DNA of 64,000 bases from an uncultured Halieaceae bacterium (GTDB lineage: Bacteria; Pseudomonadota; Gammaproteobacteria; Pseudomonadales; Halieaceae). Numbering within the stretch: position 1 is the first letter of the stretch; each line of letters starts with the position of its first letter. Under the pieces are notes generated by a model. That model was not told where the DNA came from and searched no databases. It worked only from the letters and a program-made list of their open reading frames with translations. This document shows, in pieces, positions 56,082-64,000 of this stretch. The stretch lies in the NCBI GenBank assembly GCA_913056165.1, contig CAJXMD010000003.1:1-64000 (forward strand), read 5' to 3'. The translations under genes and the position numbers were made by a program.

Positions 56082-58399
56082 CAGCCTGTCTCTCTCTCTC
56101 GCTCGGCGAGGACGTGAGCCTGACGGTAACCCAAGAAATATTGATGGGGTTCATTCACCCCGGGTCCGCTGTAACCGAGCTGTGCCGCTGCATGAAGCGT
56201 CCAGTTGGGATCCGCGAGATGGGGTCGCGCCAGACATACCAGATCTGCTCGCCCAGCTGCGATGATACTGTTGACATGATCTATTTCATAGATATTGCCA
56301 ACGGCTATAGTGGGTATGTTGCCCTCGTTACGGATGAGATCAGACAGAGGGGTTTGAAACATCCTGCCCGGTTGTGGCTTTGCCTTGTGCGTCGTTTGCC
56401 CGGTGGAGACGTTGATGATGTCAGCGCCGGCATCTGAGAACGCTTGTGCAATGAGCAGAGCTTCTTCTTCGGTAACGCCATCGCTACCCACCCAGTCATG
56501 AGCCGAGATTCTGACCGACATGGGTTTGTCCTCAGGCCAGGCTGCGCGCATCGCGCGGCACACTTCCAGCGGATAACGCAATCGGTTGTCGAGACTGCCG
56601 CCGTAGTCATCGTCACGGTGATTAAGCACAGGGGTGATAAATGATGACAGTAAGTAACCATGGGCCGCATGCATCTCGATCATGTCAAAGCCGGCTTCTT
56701 CGGCCCGGTGGACGGCATCCACATGAAGTTGCTTGATGTGATCCATGTCGTCTCGGGTCATCGCTTTGGGCACGGGACTGTAGCTGTCGAAGGGGACGGC
56801 GCTAGCGGAGAGGAGGGGCCACTGCTGGTCCTCTGGAAGGGGTTCATCCAATATCTTGGGATCCCATTTCCAAGGCTCAAGCGTGGCCCCTTTGGGCCCT
56901 GCGTGGCCTATCTGGATGGCCATTTTCGCTTTGGTGTGCCCGTGGATGAAGGAGACAACGCGCTTCCAGGCCTGGGTATGTTCTTCACTCCAGATGCCAG
57001 TACACCCGGGCGTAATGCGTCCTTCAGCGCTCACGTTGGTCATTTCCGTGTAGATGAGACCGGCGCCACCCTTGGCAAGGGCGCCGTAGTGAACGAGATG
57101 CCAGTCATCGGGAAGTCCATCGGTTGCGCTATACATGCACATGGGAGAGACGCAAACACGATTTGCCAGCTCCATGTTGCCCAACTGATATGGGAGGAAT
57201 AGTGGGGGGATAGGATCGTTCGCTGCCTCACCAAGAGACTGCGTTGTCAGGTGTGCCTCCATGGTTGCTAGCCAAACGGGGTCACGCAGACGCAGGTTTT
57301 CGTGGCTCACCCGTTGGCTCCGGGTGAGCATGGAGTAGTTAAACTGCTTCAAATCAAACGCGTTGATGTATCTCGGGACGTTCTCGAACCAGACCATTGC
57401 ATTGCGAGCACTGTTCTGAAGTCTAAGCACGTCGATCTTCCGCTCTTCCTGATAGGCTCTCAACGCCTCAGGGACCGGCATGCCGCTGTTCAGGTGTCCG
57501 GCAAGCGAGATAGCGTCCTCAAGACCGAGCTTGGTTCCCGAGCCAATAGAAAAGTGCGCGGTGTGGGCAGCGTCACCGATCAGGACAATGCGATCGTCTT
57601 TGATCCAGTTATCGCAGTACACCGCCGGGAAGTTGATCCAGGCTGATCCCCTGATATGCGCGGAGTTGGTGAGCAGTTCGTGGCCCCCGAGGTAGTTTTC
57701 AAATATTTTCCGGCAGGTCTCGGCACTCTCTGCGTGTGTCATGTGCTCAAAGCCGATAGCGTCGTAAACCTCTGGGGTTGTTTCTACAATGAACGTCGAG
57801 GTTGAGTCATCGAATTGGTAGGCGTGCGCCCATATCCAGCCGTGTTCAGTTTTCTCAAAAATAAAGGTGAATGCATCTCGAAAGGTTTGATGAGTGCCGA
57901 GCCATACAAATTTGTTGGGGCGCGTCTCGATGGTGCACTCAAAGGTTTCTTTGTGGGCGTTGCGAATCTTTGAATTGAGACCATCACTAGCGACGATAAG
58001 ATCCGCATCGGCGAAGCGTTCGTCGATGTCGGATAACTCAAATTCTTGCTCGAAAAAGAGCTCGACTCCCACCTCGCGCGCGCGGGCATGGAGAAGCTGA
58101 AGAAAACGCTTGCGCCCCAAGCCGATGAATCCATGCCCACCCGACCGCTCGACTTCCCCATTAACGTGACAGTCAATCAGATCCCAATGAATGAATTCAT
58201 CTACGATAGTTTTGGCACTGACAGGATCATTGGCGGTGATGTTTTCAACGGTTTGATCCGAGAACACGATCCCCCATCCAAAGGTATCGTCTGGCTTATT
58301 CCTCTCGTAGACCTCGATTTGGTGTTCGGGATTTCTCAGCTTCATGCTGATGCCCAGGTAGAGTCCTGCGGGACCACCGCCAATACAAACCACTTTCAT
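56081..58399 (-). CDS. 2-aminobenzoyl-CoA monooxygenase/reductase fusion
   Basis: A 772-residue flavoprotein fusing two families. Residues about 1-375 are a salicylyl-CoA 5-hydroxylase-like FAD monooxygenase with GGGPAG (7-12) and VLIGDAAHTAHFSIGSGTKLG. Residues about 395-765 are a YqjM-like Old Yellow Enzyme with HLVHYGALAKGGAGL and the active-site HAAHGYLLSSF. This architecture and length match 2-aminobenzoyl-CoA monooxygenase/reductase of Azoarcus evansii, which hydroxylates and dearomatises 2-aminobenzoyl-CoA. I place the start at ATG 58399 (MKVVCIGGGPAG); the open frame beyond it is the regulatory gap. It leads the operon divergent from marR. Confidence 0.9.
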   Translation of the reverse strand: MKVVCIGGGPAGLYLGISMKLRNPEHQIEVYERNKPDDTFGWGIVFSDQTVENITANDPVSAKTIVDEFIHWDLIDCHVNGEVERSGGHGFIGLGRKRFLQLLHARAREVGVELFFEQEFELSDIDERFADADLIVASDGLNSKIRNAHKETFECTIETRPNKFVWLGTHQTFRDAFTFIFEKTEHGWIWAHAYQFDDSTSTFIVETTPEVYDAIGFEHMTHAESAETCRKIFENYLGGHELLTNSAHIRGSAWINFPAVYCDNWIKDDRIVLIGDAAHTAHFSIGSGTKLGLEDAISLAGHLNSGMPVPEALRAYQEERKIDVLRLQNSARNAMVWFENVPRYINAFDLKQFNYSMLTRSQRVSHENLRLRDPVWLATMEAHLTTQSLGEAANDPIPPLFLPYQLGNMELANRVCVSPMCMYSATDGLPDDWHLVHYGALAKGGAGLIYTEMTNVSAEGRITPGCTGIWSEEHTQAWKRVVSFIHGHTKAKMAIQIGHAGPKGATLEPWKWDPKILDEPLPEDQQWPLLSASAVPFDSYSPVPKAMTRDDMDHIKQLHVDAVHRAEEAGFDMIEMHAAHGYLLSSFITPVLNHRDDDYGGSLDNRLRYPLEVCRAMRAAWPEDKPMSVRISAHDWVGSDGVTEEEALLIAQAFSDAGADIINVSTGQTTHKAKPQPGRMFQTPLSDLIRNEGNIPTIAVGNIYEIDHVNSIIAAGRADLVCLARPHLADPNWTLHAAAQLGYSGPGVNEPHQYFLGYRQAHVLAERERETG

Positions 58400-58506
58400 G
58401 TCAGTCTGACCTTTGTTAACCGTTTGTCGTGTTGCGCCCGTTCGCCTTTCGTCGGTGCCATTCGGCAAAGGGACAAGGCCTCGCCTCGGTTGGATCCGTA
58501 GCAAAC

Positions 58507-58522
58507 GTTTTAAGTTTAAAAT
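58507..58522. promoter_or_regulatory. island palindrome, copy 5 (marR / fusion operon)
   Basis: GTTTTAAGTTTAAAAT, one mismatch from the consensus, lies in the 245-bp divergent gap between the fusion operon and marR. It is 37 bases from copy 6, about three and a half helical turns centre to centre. Confidence 0.8.
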
Positions 58523-58543
58523 ATTGAGGGTGGCTGTTCAAAC

Positions 58544-58559
58544 ATTTTAGATATAAAAT
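58544..58559. promoter_or_regulatory. island palindrome, copy 6 (marR / fusion operon)
   Basis: ATTTTAGATATAAAAT has two perfect arms and lies 85 bases before the marR start. Two copies in front of the regulator gene suggest autoregulation together with control of the divergent operon. Confidence 0.8.
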
Positions 58560-58644
58560 GTTTGTAGCACGCCGTACGTTGTGGGCGTTAGTTACGATGG
58601 ACCGACATCTCTTAATAGGTCGGTTAGGTGGGGAGTGCTTGTAA

Positions 58645-59139
58645 TTGAAAAGTAACGAGAAAATCCTCCCGTTGGATCACGAGTCCCGACTGGTTGAGGA
58701 CGATCATCACAGCATTCGGCTCTGGTTGCGGCTGCTAACTTGCACCAACATGATCGAGGCTGCACTGAGAACTCGTCTGAGAGAGGAGTTCGGCACCACA
58801 CTGCCACGTTTCGACTTTATGGCGCAGCTTGCCAAGGTGTCAGAGGGCCTAACGATGGGCGAGCTGTCCAAGCAAATGATGGTTTCCGGGGGCAATGTTT
58901 CCGGTATCGCCAGTCAGCTGGAGAGCGAGGGATTGATTGATCGCGCGCCGGTGCCAAATAACCGCCGGACCTTTTGCGTCAAATTGACCGAGGAGGGAAA
59001 GCAGCGTTTTTCAGAGATGGCTGAGGCCCATGAGCAATGGGTCATTGAATTGCTGGGCCATTTATCCAGTGACGATCAGCAGCGGCTGATGGCGACCCTC
59101 AAACGCGTCAAGTTAGGCATCGCGGATTCACTTGATTAA
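58645..59139 (+). CDS. MarR-family transcriptional regulator
   Basis: A 164-residue winged-helix regulator. The HTH and wing cover about 68-125 (LTMGELSKQMMVSGGNVSGIASQLESEG, then a basic RAPVPNNRRTF wing and VKLTEEGKQRF). Helices at both ends form the dimer interface. The start is TTG 58645, with a GGTGGGG purine run upstream. MarR proteins of aromatic pathways are usually repressors released by the substrate or its CoA ester; Variovorax auxin loci are also controlled by a MarR protein. It is the obvious candidate to bind the six ATTTTA-N4-TAAAAT sites. It is followed after 17 bases by an OYE gene. Confidence 0.9.
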   Translation: MKSNEKILPLDHESRLVEDDHHSIRLWLRLLTCTNMIEAALRTRLREEFGTTLPRFDFMAQLAKVSEGLTMGELSKQMMVSGGNVSGIASQLESEGLIDRAPVPNNRRTFCVKLTEEGKQRFSEMAEAHEQWVIELLGHLSSDDQQRLMATLKRVKLGIADSLD

Positions 59140-59156
59140 CCAGTGGGAAGATAGCC

Positions 59157-60617
59157 ATGTGGAAGCCTGCCGAGCGCATTAAGTATCAAACTGAGGTAGA
59201 GACCTGGCCAAACGTCGAGCGGGCCGCCTCAAGTCGTCTTTTTTCGCCGATCGGTATCGGCGGCGTGACCCTTGAACAGCGGACTTGGATCCCTGCGATG
59301 GTCCCATGGCGGTCCAATGAAGAGGGTGAGGTGACACAGGATGTCATCGATTGGTATAGCCGTTTTGCCGAGGGTAAGCCCGGCGCGATCGTCATCGAGG
59401 CGACTGGTATTCGAGATATACCGAGTGGCCCTTTGCTGCGTATCTCCAACGACAGCTATGTGCCGGGTCTGAAGCGTCTTGTTGACGCGATTCGCGAGGC
59501 GAGCGGAGGCCATACCCGCTTGTTGATTCAACTTATCGATTTCTTGGGTATCCGTCGAAGGCCAGACCCTCAAAAGTACTTTGACCGGTTCCTCGTGGTG
59601 ACCGATCAGCACCGGTCCTTGCTCGGAATGGAGAGTGAGGATGAGCTAACAATCCGCGCCAAGCTGAGCCAACTGAGCGACGATGAACTTGAATCCGTGT
59701 TGTCCCCAACGGAGCTAGAGGCGCTCAGGTTTGGCTACCGTGAGCGGGTGACCGACATGCACATTCCTGCGATCGCGCAGCTTCCGCAAACCCTTCCCGG
59801 GCTATTCGCGCAAGCTGGCGTTCGTGCGAAACAGGCGGGGTTTGACGGCATCGAGCTGCACTATGCCCACGCTTACACCATGTCTTCTTTTTTATCTGCC
59901 ACGAACACCCGGACTGACGGGTACGGTGGTAGTGCAGAGGAACGGCTTCGTCTGCCCCTTGAGGTGTTTGCGCGGGTCAGAGATAGCGTTGGCTCTGATT
60001 TTCCCGTGGGCTGCCGGTTCCTGAGCGATGAAATTATCGAGGGGGGTAGTGGCCTGGATGATGCCCGCTTTTTCGCGACAGAATTTGCCCGAGCGGGGAT
60101 GGATTTTTTGAGTCTCTCTCGGGGGGGGAAATTTGATGATGCCAAGCAGCCCAAGGTCGGCTGGGCGGCCTACCCCTATACCGGACGCAGTGGCTACGAG
60201 TGTATGCCATCTTATATCTCCGATGCGCAGGGACCATGGGAGCGAAATGTCGAGCCCGTGGCAGCGATTAGAACGTCGATTAGAAAAGCAGGCTGTTCGA
60301 CTCCAATTATTACTGCTGGCGGGATTTACAGTTTTGAGCAGGCGGAACGACTTCTGGCCGAGGAGAAGGCGGATGTTGTTGGATTTGCGCGCCAGGCTCT
60401 CGCGGATCCCGATTGGTTTGAAAAGGTCAGGCAGGGCAGAGGGGATGAAGTGATGCTGTGTCGTTACAGCAATTACTGTGAAGGCCTTGATCAAAAACAC
60501 AAGCAAGTGACCTGCGAGCTCTGGGATCGAGAAGAGTTGGAGCAACCGGACACGGTTCTGGCGACCGACGGCAAGCGTCGTTTGACCGCGCCTCGCTGGC
60601 GCCCCGATTTGCGATAG
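59157..60617 (+). CDS. Old Yellow Enzyme-family NADH:flavin oxidoreductase
   Basis: A 486-residue FMN TIM-barrel enzyme of the OYE/2,4-dienoyl-CoA reductase family, without the Fe-S and FAD domains of the long form. FDGIELHYAHAYTMSSFLS carries the active-site His region, GYGGSAEERLRLPLEV follows, and a phosphate-binding ITAGGIYS and VVGFARQALADP close the barrel. A Cys-rich C-terminal tail (LCRYSNYC) is present but no full cluster motif. It is co-transcribed with marR and probably reduces an unsaturated alicyclic intermediate. Confidence 0.85.
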   Translation: MWKPAERIKYQTEVETWPNVERAASSRLFSPIGIGGVTLEQRTWIPAMVPWRSNEEGEVTQDVIDWYSRFAEGKPGAIVIEATGIRDIPSGPLLRISNDSYVPGLKRLVDAIREASGGHTRLLIQLIDFLGIRRRPDPQKYFDRFLVVTDQHRSLLGMESEDELTIRAKLSQLSDDELESVLSPTELEALRFGYRERVTDMHIPAIAQLPQTLPGLFAQAGVRAKQAGFDGIELHYAHAYTMSSFLSATNTRTDGYGGSAEERLRLPLEVFARVRDSVGSDFPVGCRFLSDEIIEGGSGLDDARFFATEFARAGMDFLSLSRGGKFDDAKQPKVGWAAYPYTGRSGYECMPSYISDAQGPWERNVEPVAAIRTSIRKAGCSTPIITAGGIYSFEQAERLLAEEKADVVGFARQALADPDWFEKVRQGRGDEVMLCRYSNYCEGLDQKHKQVTCELWDREELEQPDTVLATDGKRRLTAPRWRPDLR

Positions 60618-60861
60618 ACGAAGCGAGTCGGCAGGAGCAGTATGATGAGCAGCTCATTGATTCAACGTAGAACCTTCATATTCTGGGATCCAGGTGTCGT
60701 TTAGAGCTCAAGGGGGGCGAAAAAGCGCGCCCGTTGCTTGGGTTAAGGCCTATGTCGGTCCGCAAATCGGGTACAATGCTCGGGAACGCCGCGGCTATTG
60801 CATCGGGGCGGAAGGTAACTCGCGGTGATCACACTGAATCCCCCAATGCTAAGGTGACTTC
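60618..60861 (+). other. intergenic gap before the S41 peptidase
   Basis: This 244-bp gap holds a GGGCG...CGCCC hairpin (about 60715-60735, no T-run), and a TACAAT (60776-60781) that could be a -10 box, with no clear -35. No gene is visible. Confidence 0.4.
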
Positions 60862-62349
60862 TTGTTAGGTTCTTCTCTCTCTGTCTGCATTGTTGTCTGT
60901 CTGCTCCTCGGCATGTCGGAACAGGTGATGGCGGACCCCTCCTCGAGATTCAACAGCCTTCTCAGCGAGACAGAAAAAGTCCGTGGACAAAATAATGAGA
61001 CTGAACCCGAACCCGAACCCGAACCCGAACCCGAGCCTGCGGCTTGTGGTGAAGAGGGTAAAAAGGATTTCGTCCGTTTGGTCGCCGACCTATACTATCT
61101 TTGGTATCGGGAGCTGGCCCCAGTTTCCCCCAACGATTATGCGACCGCGCAGGCATATCTCGACGCGTTAACAGCTCCCCTTGCCGCAGACCGCCGGGAC
61201 CCCGGTTTTTCTTATCTGACAACCAAAGCTGCAGACGATTCCCGCGGTGCAACTGGCGCCTATGTTGGGTTTGGGTTCAGGTATCGATGTGACAACACCG
61301 CCTGTTTCTTCTTTTCCGATGTGTTGCAGGAGGGCCCGGCGGGTGATGCCGGGTTTCTCCGTGGCGACGAAGTGATTGCCATTGATACAGGCAATGGCTT
61401 CGAGACAATTAGGCAGCTAGCTGACCGCAATGCCAGCACCTTAGAGTTGTTTGGGCCCTCTGAGGCCGGGGTGTCCAGGGGCTTCCGCGTCCGCAAGCGT
61501 ACCGGCGAGATTGTGGAGGCCGATCTTGTTAAGCGAGAGCTGGATACGCCTCCGCTCGCGGTTGAGCCAATCCTGTTGAATCGCGCGGGCCTGTCTCCAA
61601 TCGGTTATTTAAACCTTCGATCTTTTATTACCTCAGCTAACGACGCGCTTGATGACGCGGTTTCCTATTTCCGTGACAATAACGTAACGGATCTTGTTAT
61701 TGATCTCCGCTATAACGGCGGAGGATATCTGAGTGTTGCTGATCGTATGCTGGATCTCTTGGGGGGGTTGGCGGCTGAGGGGGAGCGCAGCTTCTGGATT
61801 AGCCACAATGACAAACAAGCCGATCTTGATCAGGGCGCCATATTCGCGCCTTTGCCACAGAGCATGTCGCCACTTCGCATTGCTTTTATTACGACAGGCG
61901 GCACCGCATCGGCGAGTGAGCTTGTGATCAACGGATTGTCGCCATATATCGACGTCGTCCTCATTGGCGAGGATACGCTCGGCAAGGCTGTAGGACAGTA
62001 TGCCTTTGATCAGAGTCAGCTGAGTGCTTATGCCGAATGCGACACTCGCTTGAGGCTGGTGGCTTTTGAAATCGTCAATGGGGAAGGAAACGGTGGCTAT
62101 TACACCGGCCTCGTTGATTCAGGGCGCTTCACATTATGCCCCGCGGAGGATGACGTAACCCGTAATTGGGGCGACCCTCTTGAGGCATCACTCACCACTG
62201 CTCTCGGTTGGCTCAATCAGGGTATATGTAGTGCAACGACATCTGCCCAACATCGGGAAGTCACCCGCCAGCGCCGTTTAATTCCCTCTGAATGGAAATT
62301 GATGACCCTCCCCGACGCACCTTTCGGTCGCTCTCCCTTTATCCAGTGA
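60862..62349 (+). CDS. S41 family (C-terminal processing) peptidase
   Basis: A 495-residue exported peptidase. A signal peptide (about 1-24, cleaved after VMA) is followed by a Glu-Pro repeat (about 48-59), a PDZ-like domain (about 135-215, GPAGDAGFLRGDEVI) and the S41 core. The Ser/Lys dyad fits Ser350 in GTASASEL and Lys375 in GEDTLGKAVG, with the 25-residue spacing of Tsp. The start is TTG 60862 with AAGGTGA upstream. Substrate unknown; probably periplasmic. It is not linked to the indole genes. Confidence 0.85.
   Translation: MLGSSLSVCIVVCLLLGMSEQVMADPSSRFNSLLSETEKVRGQNNETEPEPEPEPEPEPAACGEEGKKDFVRLVADLYYLWYRELAPVSPNDYATAQAYLDALTAPLAADRRDPGFSYLTTKAADDSRGATGAYVGFGFRYRCDNTACFFFSDVLQEGPAGDAGFLRGDEVIAIDTGNGFETIRQLADRNASTLELFGPSEAGVSRGFRVRKRTGEIVEADLVKRELDTPPLAVEPILLNRAGLSPIGYLNLRSFITSANDALDDAVSYFRDNNVTDLVIDLRYNGGGYLSVADRMLDLLGGLAAEGERSFWISHNDKQADLDQGAIFAPLPQSMSPLRIAFITTGGTASASELVINGLSPYIDVVLIGEDTLGKAVGQYAFDQSQLSAYAECDTRLRLVAFEIVNGEGNGGYYTGLVDSGRFTLCPAEDDVTRNWGDPLEASLTTALGWLNQGICSATTSAQHREVTRQRRLIPSEWKLMTLPDAPFGRSPFIQ
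61003..61038 (+). repeat. hexanucleotide repeat encoding Glu-Pro
   Basis: Five perfect GAACCC copies (61003-61032) and a degenerate GAGCCT follow in frame and encode six Glu-Pro dipeptides between the signal peptide and the PDZ domain. Because the unit is six bases, copy-number changes would lengthen or shorten the linker without shifting the frame. Confidence 0.9.
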
Positions 62350-62483
62350 AGCACGCTATTGGTAACAAGTAGCCGAGTTCGTTGACAGAACTACCGGATG
62401 CCTATTTATCCATACCTATCATTGCTGTTGGATCAGCGAGGCGAAGCGTAGACAGCATCTATGAGGGCAAGGCAACTTCTCTT

Positions 62484-63335
62484 TCACTTCAACTTTAAAT
62501 GTTTGGCGTGAAAATTGAGGTGGTCGTCCATGAAGCTGGCAATGAAAAAGTAGCTGTGGTCGTAGCCCGGCTGCATTCTGAGCTCTAACGGATAGCCTGT
62601 TTCTTCTGCGACTCGAACCAGCTTTTCTGGCGTGAGTTGCTCTTCCAGAAAATTATCGGCGTCCCCTTGGTCAACAAGCATGGGGGTTCTGTCAGTGCTG
62701 TGTCGCATTAAATGGCAGCTGTCATGAGCGAGCCATGTTTCCCGATCTGGACCGAGGTAGTGACCAAAGGCTTTCTCCCCCCAGGGGCACTCACTGGGAG
62801 CAACAATAGGCGAAAACGCAGAGACTGAGCAAAATCGCCCGGGATGCCTGAGGGCGATGGTCAGCGCACCGTGACCTCCCATAGAGTGTCCCATGATGCT
62901 TGTTCGCTCCGCTGAGACTGGTAGCTCTTGATTCACCACATTTGGCAGCTCATCCACCACATAGTCGTACATGTGGTAATGCTGGCTCCAAGGGGCTTGA
63001 GTAGCGTTTATGTAAAAACCCGCTCCCAAGCCAAAATCCCAAGCTCCCTCTGGGTCATCGGGAACTCCGTCACCGCGAGGGCTGGTGTCGGGGGCGACAA
63101 TCGCGAGTCCCAGCTCCGCGGCGCGGCGTTGGGCACCCGCTTTGGAGACAAAATTTTCGTCGGTGCAGGTTAGTCCCGAGAGATAATAGACAACGGGGAC
63201 ATCGGTTTCACTGGCTTGAGGGGGCAGGAAGACCGAGAAGACCATGTCGCAGCCTAGGCTCTGAGCATGATGTTTGTAGCGGCGTTGCTCTCCGCCGAAG
63301 CATCGCTGTGTGCTTAACAGCTCGAGCATTGTCAA
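62484..63335 (-). CDS. fghA: S-formylglutathione hydrolase
   Basis: A 283-residue esterase-D family enzyme that releases formate from S-formylglutathione. GLTCTDENFVSKAGAQR near 53-69 and the nucleophile motif GHSMGGHGALT (Ser about 150) are diagnostic, with Asp and His near the C-terminus (GDADNF, GYDHSYFF). Its start overlaps the stop of frmA (ATGA), so the two work as a formaldehyde-detoxification operon. Confidence 0.95.
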   Translation of the reverse strand: MTMLELLSTQRCFGGEQRRYKHHAQSLGCDMVFSVFLPPQASETDVPVVYYLSGLTCTDENFVSKAGAQRRAAELGLAIVAPDTSPRGDGVPDDPEGAWDFGLGAGFYINATQAPWSQHYHMYDYVVDELPNVVNQELPVSAERTSIMGHSMGGHGALTIALRHPGRFCSVSAFSPIVAPSECPWGEKAFGHYLGPDRETWLAHDSCHLMRHSTDRTPMLVDQGDADNFLEEQLTPEKLVRVAEETGYPLELRMQPGYDHSYFFIASFMDDHLNFHAKHLKLK

Positions 63336-64000
63336 AATACCACCACCGAGCGAATACTCTCGCCCTTGTGCATCAGATCAAACGCATTGTTGATGTCATC
63401 GAGCGGCATTGTGTGGGTAATCATATCGTCGATATTGATCTTCCCCTCCATGTACCAGTCCACAATCTTTGGTACATCAGTGCGACCACGAGCCCCCCCA
63501 AACGCCGTGCCACGCCATGACCTGCCGGTGACGAGCTGGAAGGGGCGGGTGGATATTTCCTGGCCTGCCCCTGCCACGCCGATAATGCAGCTTTGCCCCC
63601 AGCCCTTATGGCAGCATTCCAGCGCCTGGCGCATGACATTAACGTTGCCAATGCATTCAAAGCTGTAATCGACACCACCGCCGGTCATTTGAATCAGATG
63701 ATCCACGACATTCTCGACTTCGCTTGGGTTGACGAAATCAGTCATACCAAAATGCTTGCCCAGCTTCGCTTTCTCAGGGTTGAGATCGACACCAATGATA
63801 CGGGTCGCGCCAACCATGCGCGCGCCTTGAATGACATTCAGGCCAATGCCTCCCAGGCCAAACACGGCGACCGTCGAGCCCGCCTCAACCTTCATGGTGA
63901 AGGCAACCGCGCCAATGCCGGTTGTGACGCCGCAGCCGATATAGCAAATCTTATCGAAGGGTGCATCCTCGCGTACCTTGGCGACAGCTATTTCGGGCAG
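63332..64000 (-). CDS. frmA: S-(hydroxymethyl)glutathione dehydrogenase, C-terminal part
   Basis: The last 222 residues of class III alcohol dehydrogenase; the N-terminal part lies beyond the right window edge. The frame reads through the boundary (CYIGCGVTTGIGAV at the edge). The NAD motif VFGLGGIGLNVIQGA, DLNPEKAKLGKHFG and GAGQEISTRPFQLVTGRSW are typical of glutathione-dependent formaldehyde dehydrogenase. An internal ATG at 63895 is not the start. Confidence 0.95.
   Translation of the reverse strand: MPEIAVAKVREDAPFDKICYIGCGVTTGIGAVAFTMKVEAGSTVAVFGLGGIGLNVIQGARMVGATRIIGVDLNPEKAKLGKHFGMTDFVNPSEVENVVDHLIQMTGGGVDYSFECIGNVNVMRQALECCHKGWGQSCIIGVAGAGQEISTRPFQLVTGRSWRGTAFGGARGRTDVPKIVDWYMEGKINIDDMITHTMPLDDINNAFDLMHKGESIRSVVVF

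Noticed and set aside
61003-61038. GAACCC repeat as a phase-variation switch
   Set aside because: The unit is a multiple of three, so copy changes alter length but not frame.

Overview
The window looks like chromosomal DNA of a marine-type gammaproteobacterium. The left half keeps a gene order familiar from Pseudomonas (leuCDB-asd-fimV-truA-trpF-...-accD-folC-dedD-cvpA-purF-metZ). The lipoproteins, the TonB receptor, the PQQ dehydrogenase and the many acyl-CoA enzymes would fit an OM60/NOR5 (Halieaceae)-like aerobic heterotroph. That placement is inference; no rRNA gene is present.

Region 1 (1-9160, + strand) holds a lipid and acyl-CoA related run (esterase, PlsC-type acyltransferase, dienelactone-hydrolase-like protein, methyltransferase, acyl-CoA ligase), two lipoproteins and the fused 23S rRNA methyltransferase rlmKL. 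The two lipoprotein genes are joined by a 14-bp tandem repeat that makes a ladder of overlapping mini-ORFs. Region 2 (9161-25498, + strand) is the housekeeping block for leucine, aspartate-family amino acids, tryptophan, fatty acids, folate, purine and methionine. trpB and trpA sit between trpF and accD. Region 3 (25499-28090) is a quinohemoprotein dehydrogenase behind a 357-bp stretch with at most one tiny ORF.

Region 4 (28112-60617) is the striking part: about 30 genes that together read as a catabolic island for indole-3-acetate (auxin) or a close indole relative. It encodes a Rieske dioxygenase, an acyl-CoA ligase, a thiolase-like protein without the nucleophilic Cys paired with a DUF35 protein, an isatin-hydrolase-like cyclase, a two-gene indolepyruvate:ferredoxin-oxidoreductase-like enzyme, and a fused 2-aminobenzoyl-CoA monooxygenase/reductase. 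It also has a Rid protein, MaoC hydratases, beta-oxidation enzymes, glutaryl-CoA dehydrogenase and a MarR regulator. My reading of the chemistry is: indoleacetate to dioxindole-3-acetate, then its CoA ester, then retro-aldol cleavage to isatin plus acetyl-CoA, then isatinate. Isatinate would be oxidatively decarboxylated directly to 2-aminobenzoyl-CoA, dearomatised, deaminated, ring-opened and sent through glutaryl-CoA to acetyl-CoA. Each family assignment comes from visible motifs; the order of steps is inference.

Six copies of one palindrome, ATTTTA-N4-TAAAAT, lie only in the promoter gaps of this island (29320, 37508, 43913, 44904, 58507, 58544). Two of them are in front of the marR gene. 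They define a probable local regulon: gcdH; the fadJ-to-Rieske operon with the divergent DUF1330 gene; LLM oxidoreductase/MaoC; Rid/isatin hydrolase-IOR-YeiH; and the 2-aminobenzoyl-CoA operon/marR-OYE. The TonB-GMC operon, the quinone-oxidoreductase-like gene and the MaoC pair inside the island lack the site.

Region 5 (60618-64000) holds an S41 peptidase with an exported Glu-Pro repeat, and the convergent formaldehyde-detoxification pair fghA-frmA (frmA cut by the window edge). I saw no tRNA, rRNA, CRISPR array, insertion sequence or prophage gene.
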